Assembly (NCBI RefSeq): GCF_010093065.1
Contig: NZ_CP048113.1
Coordinates: 496,001 to 560,000 of the forward strand
Length of the DNA stretch: 64,000 bases
Source: Chitinophaga agri
GTDB lineage: Bacteria; Bacteroidota; Bacteroidia; Chitinophagales; Chitinophagaceae
Direction: 5' to 3'
In this document: positions 19,093 through 29,000 of the stretch, piece by piece
How the letters are laid out: the number at the start of each line of letters is the position of its first letter
Position numbering within the stretch: position 1 is the stretch's first letter
The notes under the pieces: model-generated
The model's input: the letters and a program-made list of their open reading frames with translations, nothing else
Databases searched by the model: none
Told to the model about the DNA's origin: nothing
Position numbers and translations under genes: made by a program

Positions 19093-19365
19093 ATGAAAGG
19101 CAGTGATATCAGCTACAAAGTGACGCTAACGCAATCTGAAAAAGAAGTTATCTGGACACCAAAAAAGGGTACCATACTGGAGCTCTGCGAATCAGTGGGC
19201 GTAGATCCGGATTTCAGTTGCAGAACGGGTACCTGTACCACCTGTGAGGCAAAGCTTCTTAAAGGAACCACCGAATATGAGACAGAGCCTTATATGGAAC
19301 CGACGAACGGAAACATCCTCATCTGCTGCTCAATACCCACTTCCGACATTGAAATAGCATTATAA
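19093..19365 (+). CDS. Small 2Fe-2S ferredoxin-like protein
   Basis: 90 aa plant-type ferredoxin fold. The cluster ligands are Cys43, Cys48 and Cys51 (CRTGTCTTC, pattern C-x4-C-x2-C), with the fourth at Cys78 or Cys79. No signal peptide, so it is cytoplasmic. It resembles the ferredoxin domain at the end of Hmp-type or oxygenase reductases, here free-standing, with its own promoter and terminator. The redox partner cannot be told from the neighbours. Confidence 0.9.
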   Translation: MKGSDISYKVTLTQSEKEVIWTPKKGTILELCESVGVDPDFSCRTGTCTTCEAKLLKGTTEYETEPYMEPTNGNILICCSIPTSDIEIAL

Positions 19366-19385
19366 GGAAGCGATGTGATCATATA

Positions 19386-19424
19386 GCTGCCGGTAAATAT
19401 GTGTTTACCATATTTACCGGCAGC
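19386..19424. terminator. Bidirectional terminator between ferredoxin and PAP2 genes
   Basis: Perfect 16-bp arms (19386-19401 and 19409-19424) with a 7-nt loop, placed between two convergent genes. Confidence 0.8.
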
Positions 19425-19448
19425 ATAAAGAAGTAGCGGCGACTAACA

Positions 19449-21002
19449 TCATTCTGCGCCATCCATCTGTGCCCGCTTGATCGCGTAATTTCCCACATTC
19501 CTCCCTACAACCAATCCCACCTGGCAATCGCTTTTATCATAATGCAGTCCGCCGAGAAACCTCGACCTGGCCGCTTCTTCCGCCATTGCATCATAGGCTG
19601 CCGCTCTCTCGGGAATAAGGTGCCCCAGTAGCCTGGACGCCGCCCCGCTGAATGTGGAATGCCCTGATATATAGGAAGGGAAATTCGGTACACCCGTCAG
19701 GGACTTAATATTGGGGTTCATCTGACTGGGTCGCGGATTAAAATAGAAATACTTGGTATCCCAGCAAACGATCGCCGCGTCCATTTCTGCCATCGCCAGT
19801 AAGGCAATATTACGTGCCCAGCGGACCTCGCTATAGTTTTTGGTAAGGAAGTCTTCCGCAGCAATGGACATCCAGTGTCCGGTCGGCGTGTAGGTGCCCA
19901 CACCATCCGACCAGAAATGTATGATCCGTATGTTCTCCCGTGTCGGGCGTGAGGTCTGTGTATATACTTCCTCCACTTCTCGTTTCATCTCATCACCGGA
20001 CGTAGAAGGTGGTGGACCGGGGCGTAAGGCGATGACCGTCAGTGAGTCGAAGAGGAAGGGCTTTACCTTGCCATATAAAGGCAGCATCGGCGGACGTTTA
20101 GGTGTTTCCAGGCTTTGCCACGGTGTTTCTCCCTTCGCCATACAATCATCTTCCAGTTGCTTCCATAAGGCAGGCGTACCACCCGCTGCACCAGCCCGGT
20201 CGCCTCTTGCTCTGGCAACAAATTTCTGGGCCACTGCCTTGCCTAATGCTTCCCCGGCTTCGATATCACTACGGACATTGGCGCCGGCAATCATACGTGC
20301 CAGCTTCTGCTCTTCCGCTTTCTGCTGAATGAAGTCCTGATCTCCCGGGAAGAGCAGCTTCATCATCTCCGCAGCTGCACCCGCCATCACTGCATCCTCA
20401 GAAGGATAGGACGGCAGCCCGGACCGGGGTATCAGTACATTCAGTGAACTATCTACCTGATAAGGCGCCGGGCGTTTGTACCGTGCCTTATAATACCAGG
20501 CGGCTACCAGTGCGTCGTATTGTGCCGCAGCCACATAGGCATAGGCTCTTGCAGCATAAGGCGGATTCGCGAACGGGAAGAGTGGATAGGCCAGCGGATT
20601 GCTGGCGTTAGGTACGGGATAGGTGCCGTCCTCGTTCTGGTAGGGCGGCAGATTATGCTTTGCGACCAGCTCCCGCATGATCTCGTTCCACCGTAAGATG
20701 CCGCCCGCACTCCAGTATTTTACAATGCGTTTTTCTTCTGCGCTGAGGTCTGCCTGCCAGGCTTTAATTTCATTGATCTGTGCAATGTAATCCGGTGTTT
20801 TGGTACCTCCCGGTGAGTCTACATGAAACTCCGCTGGGGATGTCAGTAATACCGGTTTCCATGTTCCTGCATTCAGGTCCGGATTAACAGGTGTCAGTGC
20901 CGGAATATTCTCCGTTCTGCCTTCAATATCTTTGTTACAGGCGATGAGGGCGAAAGTTATTATCGAGATAAGGGTAATCCCGTATAGAATGATTTTATTC
21001 AT
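19449..21002 (-). CDS. PAP2/vanadium-dependent haloperoxidase-like lipoprotein
   Basis: 517 aa from the Met at 21002, which starts one base after the upstream gene's stop and begins a clean lipoprotein signal (lipobox near LIAC). A Met 12 bases earlier overlaps the upstream gene. The C-terminal third has the acid-phosphatase/haloperoxidase residues: FNPRPSQMNP, PSYISGHSTFSGA and SRFLGGLHYDKSD (the last His being the vanadate/phosphate ligand). The large all-helical N-terminal region fits vanadium haloperoxidase relatives rather than small PAP2 lipid phosphatases. Whether it binds vanadate or acts as a phosphatase cannot be told. Coupled to the barrel gene before it. Confidence 0.85.
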   Translation of the reverse strand: MNKIILYGITLISIITFALIACNKDIEGRTENIPALTPVNPDLNAGTWKPVLLTSPAEFHVDSPGGTKTPDYIAQINEIKAWQADLSAEEKRIVKYWSAGGILRWNEIMRELVAKHNLPPYQNEDGTYPVPNASNPLAYPLFPFANPPYAARAYAYVAAAQYDALVAAWYYKARYKRPAPYQVDSSLNVLIPRSGLPSYPSEDAVMAGAAAEMMKLLFPGDQDFIQQKAEEQKLARMIAGANVRSDIEAGEALGKAVAQKFVARARGDRAGAAGGTPALWKQLEDDCMAKGETPWQSLETPKRPPMLPLYGKVKPFLFDSLTVIALRPGPPPSTSGDEMKREVEEVYTQTSRPTRENIRIIHFWSDGVGTYTPTGHWMSIAAEDFLTKNYSEVRWARNIALLAMAEMDAAIVCWDTKYFYFNPRPSQMNPNIKSLTGVPNFPSYISGHSTFSGAASRLLGHLIPERAAAYDAMAEEAARSRFLGGLHYDKSDCQVGLVVGRNVGNYAIKRAQMDGAE

Positions 21003-21003
21003 G

Positions 21004-21963
21004 TCACTTAGCATTTGAGGATGGATCAGTCAGCTTGACTTTTTTCGAGAAGTTCAGGATGTAAAAGAGGGAGCCGTAGACGGTTGTGGACTGCCCCATG
21101 TTCCTGCCGGCCACTGTAGTATTGCCACCAGCTACTATAGAAAGCTGTGGGAGGGGAGGGAGGACATACTTGAAATTACCGCCTACCATGGTAGCTTCCA
21201 TATCGTTGCTGGGGAAAGGCATATTATTGCGGGTAATATCGAATCCACCCAGCGTATTCCAGATATTGAGCACCGCTTCTGCTATAAACCGCCGATTTCT
21301 GAAGCCGGCCCGGAAATTATAACTCATCACATCCGGCATTTTCACTTCATGGGTGTTGTGCATTTCCGTGGTATAATAGGATTCCCGGTCAATGTCAATA
21401 TTGTCCCGCAGCAGGTAGGTCGCCGAAGCAGTGGCAAAAAAGCCTTTCCACTTATAATCTGCCATGAATCTTGCTAAAGCAGTTTTGCTATGTAACCCGA
21501 TAGCCAGGGGCAGATAGTCAGGGGTGTAATCGCTCAGTGGGAACGATACACCGGCAATGCCCAGTAATGACAGTCTGCCATTACCCAGTGTCTGCTGGAA
21601 AGGCCGCCATTTCAGGAAGAGACTCATATCCTGTAATCCATCCATACCCCGTAATGTTCCGGCGGAGGCTTTTGTCTTTACGTATGGAACATTGAAAAGA
21701 ACGCCCAGCTTTTTCGATATGCCGTAGTTGCCCATCACGGAAATTGTCTTTGTGGAGACGGTACCCAGATTTTCATTGTCTCTTTTGAATGTTCCTTCCC
21801 AATAGTTTTTCCAGCTACTATAGCTGTACATGGGTCCGATACAGTATTCATTCTTCGCCATCATCAGTGCATCAATATCTGTTTGCGCGAATAATGAACG
21901 GGGAAGTGTCATAGTACACAATAGCATCATCGCTACTGCCTTCAAGGGAGTAAACTTTTTCAT
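21004..21963 (-). CDS. Outer-membrane beta-barrel protein (transporter-like)
   Basis: 319 aa. A signal peptide ends near SLFAQ. The rest has alternating amphipathic strands and aromatic-rich turns (GPMYSYSSWKNYWEG, GNYGISKKLGVLFNVPYVKTKAS, FLKWRPFQ), typical of porin-like barrels grouped with the phenol-degradation MetA-type transporter family. It is immediately followed by the haloperoxidase-like gene with no gap, so the two form a unit. It may let a substrate across the outer membrane for that enzyme. No specific family is certain. Confidence 0.7.
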   Translation of the reverse strand: MKKFTPLKAVAMMLLCTMTLPRSLFAQTDIDALMMAKNEYCIGPMYSYSSWKNYWEGTFKRDNENLGTVSTKTISVMGNYGISKKLGVLFNVPYVKTKASAGTLRGMDGLQDMSLFLKWRPFQQTLGNGRLSLLGIAGVSFPLSDYTPDYLPLAIGLHSKTALARFMADYKWKGFFATASATYLLRDNIDIDRESYYTTEMHNTHEVKMPDVMSYNFRAGFRNRRFIAEAVLNIWNTLGGFDITRNNMPFPSNDMEATMVGGNFKYVLPPLPQLSIVAGGNTTVAGRNMGQSTTVYGSLFYILNFSKKVKLTDPSSNAK

Positions 21964-22108
21964 TGTTCAGCTGATTTTGGTCATTAAACCTCATAGGTAA
22001 GCCGGTTGCATAGTGTCTCGACTTTTATCACATAACGTTATTAACTCATTTGGGAGGTATTTAGTTCAATATAGGTAAATTTATCCAGTTTAGAAAGTAT
22101 TGAAATAC

Positions 22109-22138
22109 CCAAAGGCAGTTCCGGAGAACTGCCTTTGG
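22109..22138 (-). terminator. Terminator of the seven-gene giant-protein operon
   Basis: Perfect 13-bp arms CCAAAGGCAGTTC and GAACTGCCTTTGG with a 4-nt loop. On the minus strand it begins 24 bases after the stop of the last operon gene. Confidence 0.85.
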
Positions 22139-22161
22139 CGGGAATAACAGACCATGATCTG

Positions 22162-24156
22162 TTACAACCCTGTCTTGCAAACAAGGGTGGCACCCCGCTG
22201 TATACTGAAGCCGGGTCTGAAACTGATACCTTTTCCTCCGTGTATCACCACGTTCTGCCTGTTGGCGATCGTACTGGCGCTTACTTTCACAATCCCGTCT
22301 GCACGGTACAGGTATTCACTTTTAAATGACCCGTCGGGAATAGTAATGTCCCCTTTGAGTGCAAAACCGGTGGGCACGATCGTGTACACGTGGTTGTCAT
22401 TTCCGGCGATCAGACTTCCATCTGGTGCTATCATCAGCCGGTTCCCGGTTAAATAGCCGTCGCTGTCGGGAAATGCTACCGAAGGAAAAATGCTCGCTCC
22501 GGGAGACACCACCGTGAGCGATTGTTGTCCCTGCTCCGTGTTTAATATGAAAATATTGTCATTGCCATCTATAGCTAACGTACTGGCTGGGTTGAGTCCT
22601 GTGATGTTGGCTGTGGGAACTGTTCCGCCGTCAGCCAGAGAATACGCTTCCAGCCGTCCGTTGTTGATGATGTAGATATTATTCGTTCCTATGACTGGTT
22701 GAGAGACCTTGTTGGGCTCTCCCACTACCTTCGCGTAACTGCTGCCATCGAAGGCATTGACAATATGAAAACTACTACCTCTTCTCAGACCATTGGTTAT
22801 ACAAACTTTGTTATGCTTTACAGAAGGTACAGGAATGTCAGTGGCAAACGTAGTCATCACATTTACATCCCACTTCATCACACCATCAGCATTGTTCAGT
22901 GCGATCAGCTTTCCGGCAGCACCATCATACACATAAACGAGTTGTTCTGATTCATGCAGTGCTGGTGTGCCGAATTTATTTGTCCCCGATGTATATACCC
23001 ATTTCAGCTTAAATTCCGGCTGAGCGGTATACGCATATACACCTTTATCGGTAGAAATATAGATGCTGCCATCAAACCCGATCACCGGTGTGGCGGTTGC
23101 CTGTGCATTATTGGCAAGTTCTCTGGAAAAGGCCATATTGCTGTTCGGATCAAAAACGTTCAGGAGGTTACCTGTATTGCCGGTGAGACAATAGGTATAG
23201 CCTTTCCTGTCAGCGACAGGTCCGTACTTCACCACTCCCGCGCCGTCTATAGAAGATGCGCCTAACTGTTTGCCCCGCTGCGATAATGTCAGTAACCAGT
23301 GTGCCGGTGATGTAGATGTCACATAATACATCATGAGCTTATCATCATTTAGTATGGGGTCCGACTTAATATAATTGGGGCCGGCAAAGAATGGCATTTC
23401 TACCCGGAAACCGGTAGGGTTCGTATTACTTTGCCATCCCTGCATGGCTGTATGCTGAGCATCGTATTTGTATTGCGGCCAGCTTTTTTTCCTGATCTGG
23501 TCAGCAGGCATGTGGTAGTAAATGACCAGCTTCGGCTGTCGCGACATATCATCTGACCGCTCTGTATAATACCCATACGTTTGCGCTTCTTCTGCTGCCA
23601 GGATGCAATAGAAGTTACCTTTCCGCTCTGTTACCCAGGTATTACCATTGGTGATATCCGGCCGCAGATGTATTGCCTGTGAGATGTCATTTTTTGATAC
23701 GAGGCTCATGGCACTGCTGGAGGAGTCGGCAATATTTATCGTTTGATTGTCTCTCGGACGATTGAGCTCGTAAAGGTTCACTCCCTGTTCAAATACAGCG
23801 GAAGTATTTTTAACTTTCTTCAGATAGATGAGCAGATCTACAGTATCGATGATCGCGCCTTCGGGTATAGACGCCAGACTAAACTGCAGGTAGGCGGAAT
23901 AATCATGATTCACCTTACGGCCGGTAGTAGAAGAGGAGATGAAGAAGAATGTATCCGCACGGCAGAATGTCCTGGTATCTTCACTGACAGTAGCTTCCCC
24001 GGGGCGCTGGGTCTGTGTAACATTAGGCAGGATCACTGCTACCCTGGTATCATTGTATTGTTGTGCGGTACCGTTTGTAGCAAATACCAGCAACAGCAGT
24101 GTCGCTATCAGCTGTATAGATAGAGATCGTGTATATTTTATCAGATGTATTTTCAT
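22162..24156 (-). CDS. Secreted DNRLRE / PQQ-propeller protein with C-terminal stack domain
   Basis: 664 aa. The signal peptide ends near TNGTAQ. Residues about 40-215 look like a DNRLRE/carbohydrate-binding jelly roll (STTGRKVNHDYSAYLQFSLASIPEGAIIDTVDL cut across strands, ending PKLVIYYH). Residues about 225-600 hold repeated PQQ-type beta-propeller blades (TPVIGFDGSIYISTDKGVYAY, IALNNADGVMKWDVNV). The last 60 residues (VSASTIANRQNVVIHGGKGI, then FSIQRGATLVCKTGL) resemble the beta-strand stack seen at the C-termini of exported Bacteroidota proteins. It is the last operon gene, 42 bases after the kelch-like gene, and probably ends at the cell surface. Confidence 0.75.
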   Translation of the reverse strand: MKIHLIKYTRSLSIQLIATLLLLVFATNGTAQQYNDTRVAVILPNVTQTQRPGEATVSEDTRTFCRADTFFFISSSTTGRKVNHDYSAYLQFSLASIPEGAIIDTVDLLIYLKKVKNTSAVFEQGVNLYELNRPRDNQTINIADSSSSAMSLVSKNDISQAIHLRPDITNGNTWVTERKGNFYCILAAEEAQTYGYYTERSDDMSRQPKLVIYYHMPADQIRKKSWPQYKYDAQHTAMQGWQSNTNPTGFRVEMPFFAGPNYIKSDPILNDDKLMMYYVTSTSPAHWLLTLSQRGKQLGASSIDGAGVVKYGPVADRKGYTYCLTGNTGNLLNVFDPNSNMAFSRELANNAQATATPVIGFDGSIYISTDKGVYAYTAQPEFKLKWVYTSGTNKFGTPALHESEQLVYVYDGAAGKLIALNNADGVMKWDVNVMTTFATDIPVPSVKHNKVCITNGLRRGSSFHIVNAFDGSSYAKVVGEPNKVSQPVIGTNNIYIINNGRLEAYSLADGGTVPTANITGLNPASTLAIDGNDNIFILNTEQGQQSLTVVSPGASIFPSVAFPDSDGYLTGNRLMIAPDGSLIAGNDNHVYTIVPTGFALKGDITIPDGSFKSEYLYRADGIVKVSASTIANRQNVVIHGGKGISFRPGFSIQRGATLVCKTGL

Positions 24157-24198
24157 TATCGTTGTTTTTGGGGTGATCAGGTAAGCCTTGTGTGTACG

Positions 24199-26061
24199 CT
24201 ATGGCATCGGACAGGCATAGTATAAACGGGATACTTCAATATTCCCCTTCGACACATAAGCCATTACAATTGTCCACGCACAGCCATTGAATCCTATCGT
24301 GGCCGCAGCGAAGCTTCGTGCCGTATCAAAGGCTGCCGTCAGCTCTGGTGTAGTGACAGCCACATTGCTCCACTTACAATAGTTACGTGCGGTATCCACA
24401 GCTGATATCCAGTTACAGGATAATTTTTTTCCTACGCCTGTAATGTCATTAATGTTACTTGATAATATGTAACGGTAAGAGCCGGTGGCAGGATCCGGTA
24501 CGCTGTTATTATTCGTCCGTACGTAGCACAGTGATGCTGCGGTGAGCCACTCATCACTATACTGCAGGTCTGCACTGCCATCGCTGTTCCGTACCTTCTG
24601 CCAGCCAGCTCTTTTATATACCCACAAATCGTTCAGGGTACTGCCATTGTACCTGACAGCGCCCCCGCCGATCCAGATGCTTTTTTCGCCGTTGACATCT
24701 GTTTGTACCGTAGCGGCAAACTGACAACGTTTTGGAAATATTACTCCGGTAGTAGGTACTGCTGCCCAGGTGTCGCCATTATACCGCCAAACATCGTTCA
24801 AACCATTACCATTCTTGTCGGCTCCGCCGATCACCCAGATGTTGTCATTCCCGGTTGTATCCGGATAGACGACCACCGCATGCATGGCACGTGGCTTCAT
24901 GTCGGCAGGTGCATCAATGTAGCTTCTGCCGCCGTTGGTGAGACTGACTACCGTGATCCTGTTACTATATACACTGATATCGGTCTTGCTACCCCCGACA
25001 AAATAGAGAGAATCATTACCAAAATGTACACAGGGGCAATGTGCCAGTTCAGCAGGAATAGACAGATGTACTAACCGGTACTGTTCATCATCTCCCAGGA
25101 TATTGATGAGATGTGGTTCCCAACTGGCGCCATCGCGTGACTTCCAGATGTATGCCAGCGGATCCGCTAAAGCAGTAGTGCTCCTTTTCTGCATCACTGC
25201 CCACATCATGTCTTTGTATTCGTTTAATACAAGATCGACCGGCTTATACTGCTCCAGTCTCGAAATGATCGTTCCGTCCTCTTCCACCGTTTCCACCCAC
25301 GTACTAAAATCATCCATCACATTCCAGTCTGCATTATCTACCCTGATGACATTTGCCACGGTATTCTCCTGCGCTTCCATTACGCCATCCCTGGCACTAA
25401 GATAGAAGGGGGGACGGATAGAAGAAGTGGCGCTTCCCAGCTGTACCTTGTAATTAACACGAAAAGGCTTTGTCTGGTCGATATGGGTATAGGTACATAT
25501 CACATTCCCTGGCTTATCCTTCACTTCACAGGTAGTAGCGTTTATAGTCTCAAACGCAATGATCACCTCATTGCTGTTACGGGTGATAGAAGGACTTATC
25601 CTGAAGGTCATAATCTCAGGTTTCTTCGCAGAGACGAGTATGTTATTAAAAACGTAGTCGTCCGGATAAGTGCCGATCACTGCGGAAATCGTTCTAAGTT
25701 TGAATTTAATAGGAGCGGATGCGGGAAAAGTCTGTCCCTCCTTCTTTTTCAGATTGACCAATGTAAATTCGATCCGGTTACCACAATCGCTGAAGGAAGT
25801 CGCGTAGCTGAAGGTGAATGTAATCGTACCGGTTTTTGTTCCCGACGATTCTACTTTTGCAGACGCATGCGGTTCCCGGATATTGGTGATAGATGGAATG
25901 ACCCCCGTCCAGTCTACGATCTCCGCCAGACTTTGTACATCAATCTCAATTGCTTTTATCTTTGCCGTATTGTCCGGATTGTCACATGTGATGGCAAACC
26001 TCACGTCTGCATTGTCGTCAGATATTGTGTTATTGACGGTGTTTAAAATAAATTTGTCCAT
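24199..26061 (-). CDS. Kelch-like propeller protein of the giant-protein operon
   Basis: 620 aa, no signal peptide. Residues 1 to about 230 are beta-rich and Ig-like, without a named family. Residues about 250-620 contain kelch-type blades with the double Gly and spaced Tyr/Trp, such as IWVIGGADKNGNGLNDVWRYNG and IWIGGGAVRYNGSTLNDLWVYK. The blades are irregular and few, so the propeller may be incomplete. It starts 25 bases downstream of the 1197-aa gene. Likely a binding or scaffold protein; nothing indicates catalysis. Confidence 0.6.
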   Translation of the reverse strand: MDKFILNTVNNTISDDNADVRFAITCDNPDNTAKIKAIEIDVQSLAEIVDWTGVIPSITNIREPHASAKVESSGTKTGTITFTFSYATSFSDCGNRIEFTLVNLKKKEGQTFPASAPIKFKLRTISAVIGTYPDDYVFNNILVSAKKPEIMTFRISPSITRNSNEVIIAFETINATTCEVKDKPGNVICTYTHIDQTKPFRVNYKVQLGSATSSIRPPFYLSARDGVMEAQENTVANVIRVDNADWNVMDDFSTWVETVEEDGTIISRLEQYKPVDLVLNEYKDMMWAVMQKRSTTALADPLAYIWKSRDGASWEPHLINILGDDEQYRLVHLSIPAELAHCPCVHFGNDSLYFVGGSKTDISVYSNRITVVSLTNGGRSYIDAPADMKPRAMHAVVVYPDTTGNDNIWVIGGADKNGNGLNDVWRYNGDTWAAVPTTGVIFPKRCQFAATVQTDVNGEKSIWIGGGAVRYNGSTLNDLWVYKRAGWQKVRNSDGSADLQYSDEWLTAASLCYVRTNNNSVPDPATGSYRYILSSNINDITGVGKKLSCNWISAVDTARNYCKWSNVAVTTPELTAAFDTARSFAAATIGFNGCAWTIVMAYVSKGNIEVSRLYYACPMP

Positions 26062-26086
26062 GATCTTTAAATGCTGCGGTAAAGTA

Positions 26087-29000
26087 TTATTGATGGGGTG
26101 TAGCAGGTAGTAACGATAAAAAGCCTTCCTGTATGAGTTGGCTGTTGATCGAGCCGGTTTGTAATGGCATTTGATTGTCGACGTTGGTTTGTTGCCAGCC
26201 TGCTGCTGTTTGTTGTTTTAATATCCATTGCCGGTCGGGTTCCGCGCCCAGTGGTACAAAGGGGGTTGCCGGTGCTCCCAGGAATGGTGCGATGAGCATA
26301 TCCAGTTCCATATGTTTGAGTCCTTCGGTATAGGTAGCCGGCAGATCGATGAGCTTCGCGGGTAATATCCCGGAATCTGCCTGTACACCACCTCTGGGAT
26401 CCATCAGGATCGTGATGCCCTCAGGTGCTGCGTGGCTATTGATCGTCAGCGTAATGTCTCCGCTGGTGAAATACTCACTTGCCGGTTTTGGTGTACCAAA
26501 CGGGATATGCATTTCGCTAAAGCCCTTTCCCTTGTCAGTGAAATAACCGATCAGGCCATCTTTGTTATTACGGCTGTCTCCCAGCGCAACAGGGAACTGT
26601 ATATTATCTAATCCCGGTGGTTGTGTTTTCGTTTCTTCCGTGATCGTATGTGCATAGTGCTGCGGTTGCGCCGGTAAGCCCCTTAATTCAAGTTTCAGTG
26701 AGGCCCTGACCACTGCAACGGGTTGTCCCATCAACCCGGCAATACCCGGTGCCTGTTCCGCTCCGGAGGTGGAGAGGAACAGGGCGGTACGGTTACACAA
26801 TGCAAACAATGAGCGTAGTGCCGCGCCTCCTGCCAGCTGACCATTGTTATCCCGGAAGTTAAGCAGGCCCTTCACAAAGTCCAGCAGGAACGTATTGCTG
26901 ATCGCTGCATCCGGTGTCCGGTCGGCGGCGATACCCGGTGGATTGCTCCATTGTAACTGTATCACACCGTTGATGACTCCCATTTTCAGCGCACCGCATT
27001 TTACGCCTTCAGCAGTGTATACATCCAGCGACTGATCCAGGTGATCGGGGAGTATCCAGCCACAAACGGGATTAGTCGCAGGGTCAATGGTACTTTCTTC
27101 CATCGGCCCCGGTTTGGCTGCACACCATCTGAATAAAAGCCTGGCCGGCTGTATGATCTTAGGAGAGAGCGTTATCTGGAAATTACTATTCAGTTTGTTC
27201 AGGTTCTCTGCGATATGCAGCTGTCCTTTCTGAATGACATTGCCGCTGGTATCTGTGTCAATGATTTTCTGTACCTGGCCGAAAGTATCTGTGATCCATA
27301 ACCGCGTCAGCCGAAGGTGCCCTGCCCTGAGGGGAAAGAATCGCGCAGCCCCGCCTGATACCGCGTCTGCATCCGGGAAATAATAGTCTTCTTTATACAG
27401 ATAATCAGCCACGCTATTGTCTGGTAACAAGACCCCATCTGTGTCCGCGAGGTTCCTCAGCAGCGGTATATGGATCGGTTGTTCCCGCATCAGTAATGCA
27501 TCTGAAAAAGACCCCAGTGCCTGTGATAAATGCGCGCCTGCATTTACGTGACCGGGAAGCCGCTGCTGTATCAGGCTGGTCACCATATCAGTGAGCAGCA
27601 CCTTGCCGGCATACTCAATCGATTTTGTGATATCAGGAGCGGCGCCTTTATAACGATATTGCTTATTCTCCCATTGCCAGTCTTCCTGTTTATATCGCCA
27701 TTGTCCGTTGCTGACACTATAGGTGGGGATGAATCTGGCATACCATATCAGGTTTAATGGTGTCCAGGGGTGTTGCCAACGCTGGATACCTCTTGTTGCC
27801 AGTAATTGTGAAAGCGTATCAGCCGTCCAGTTGTCCGGCCTGATCTGCGTATTATTCCGTAACACCACCGCTTTAAATTTATCCGCCGGTACACCTGCTG
27901 ACAGTTGCAGCATATTTCTAAGGTAGGTGGCCAGCGCCTGTATACTGACGTTATTACCAGGACTATCTTTATAATATTGCTGGGCCCATACGAGTGTCCA
28001 CGCCGGGTCAAACAGGATCGCTTCCTGATAGAGCTGGCTGATAAGCGGAATATTGTTTTTCAGCGAGCCTAACTCCTTCAATGAAAGCGCAATAGTGCCT
28101 GGTGTGATCGTGCGGCCATCTCCCGTGCTGAGATCATTCAATACCATGCCGGCTATGACCTCTGGTGGGATGCGGCAGGGCAGCTTATCAGTCTTACCCG
28201 GATTTTTGTATTTGGAAGATGTTGTCACACCCGGGCCTGTAAATAGCATTGTCGGTTCGTTCGGCTGCCAGTACCGCGCCATCTTTTTCTCTGACAGTTC
28301 AAATAATGCAGGTTTGTCGCCATCGGGCAGGAAAGCAGGCAGTTGCCTGATAATATCCTGTTGGACAGTGACAGCATTATGGTGTTGTGCTATACCGGTG
28401 GTGGCAGCGTCGATGTCCTGTTGTAATGCGTTGCGGCGGGTCATCAGGGAGGCGGCTAATGCTGTGTCTTCGTCCCTTTCTGCCATAATGATCTTATCAC
28501 TCAATGCCCTGAATTCAAGCATGTATGACTTTTTCATTTCTGTTAGTCTGTCCTTCGCCTGCTGTTCGGTATTGATCTTTTTAAAAGCTGCTGATAGTCC
28601 CGGGTTCGTTACCGGATCAGGAAAAACAGGTATTGCTTCTTTCTCTTCTCTGGTACTGGCGTCTTTTTCTACCTGTTTGATCTCCCATAGGGTACCGCCG
28701 TCATAAGCCGTATAGGCATGACTGTCTATCTGGGTGTCCAGCACAGTCGCATCTACCGTGTCTTTCAGGATATCATAGAAGTAGCCGCTGAGCAGTTTTT
28801 CGGCAGCGCCTGTTTGCCTTGAGAGTTGTGCTGTCTTTGCTTCGATGGCTGTCATACCTACCCCTGTATTGACTGCGGCGCCGCTTACCGGCAGGGTATA
28901 TAGCCGCGCAGGGTCCCAGTTGACGCTGTGTATAAAACCATGACACAGGATGCTGTCGGGGAAAGGATTATTGGTAGCGCCTGATAACTCCCACCTGTTC

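Noticed and set aside
28053..28706. Long + strand frame of 217 codons inside the 1197-aa gene
   Set aside because: It is a mirror of the coding frame on the other strand, rich in Ser and Cys, with no signal, promoter or family.
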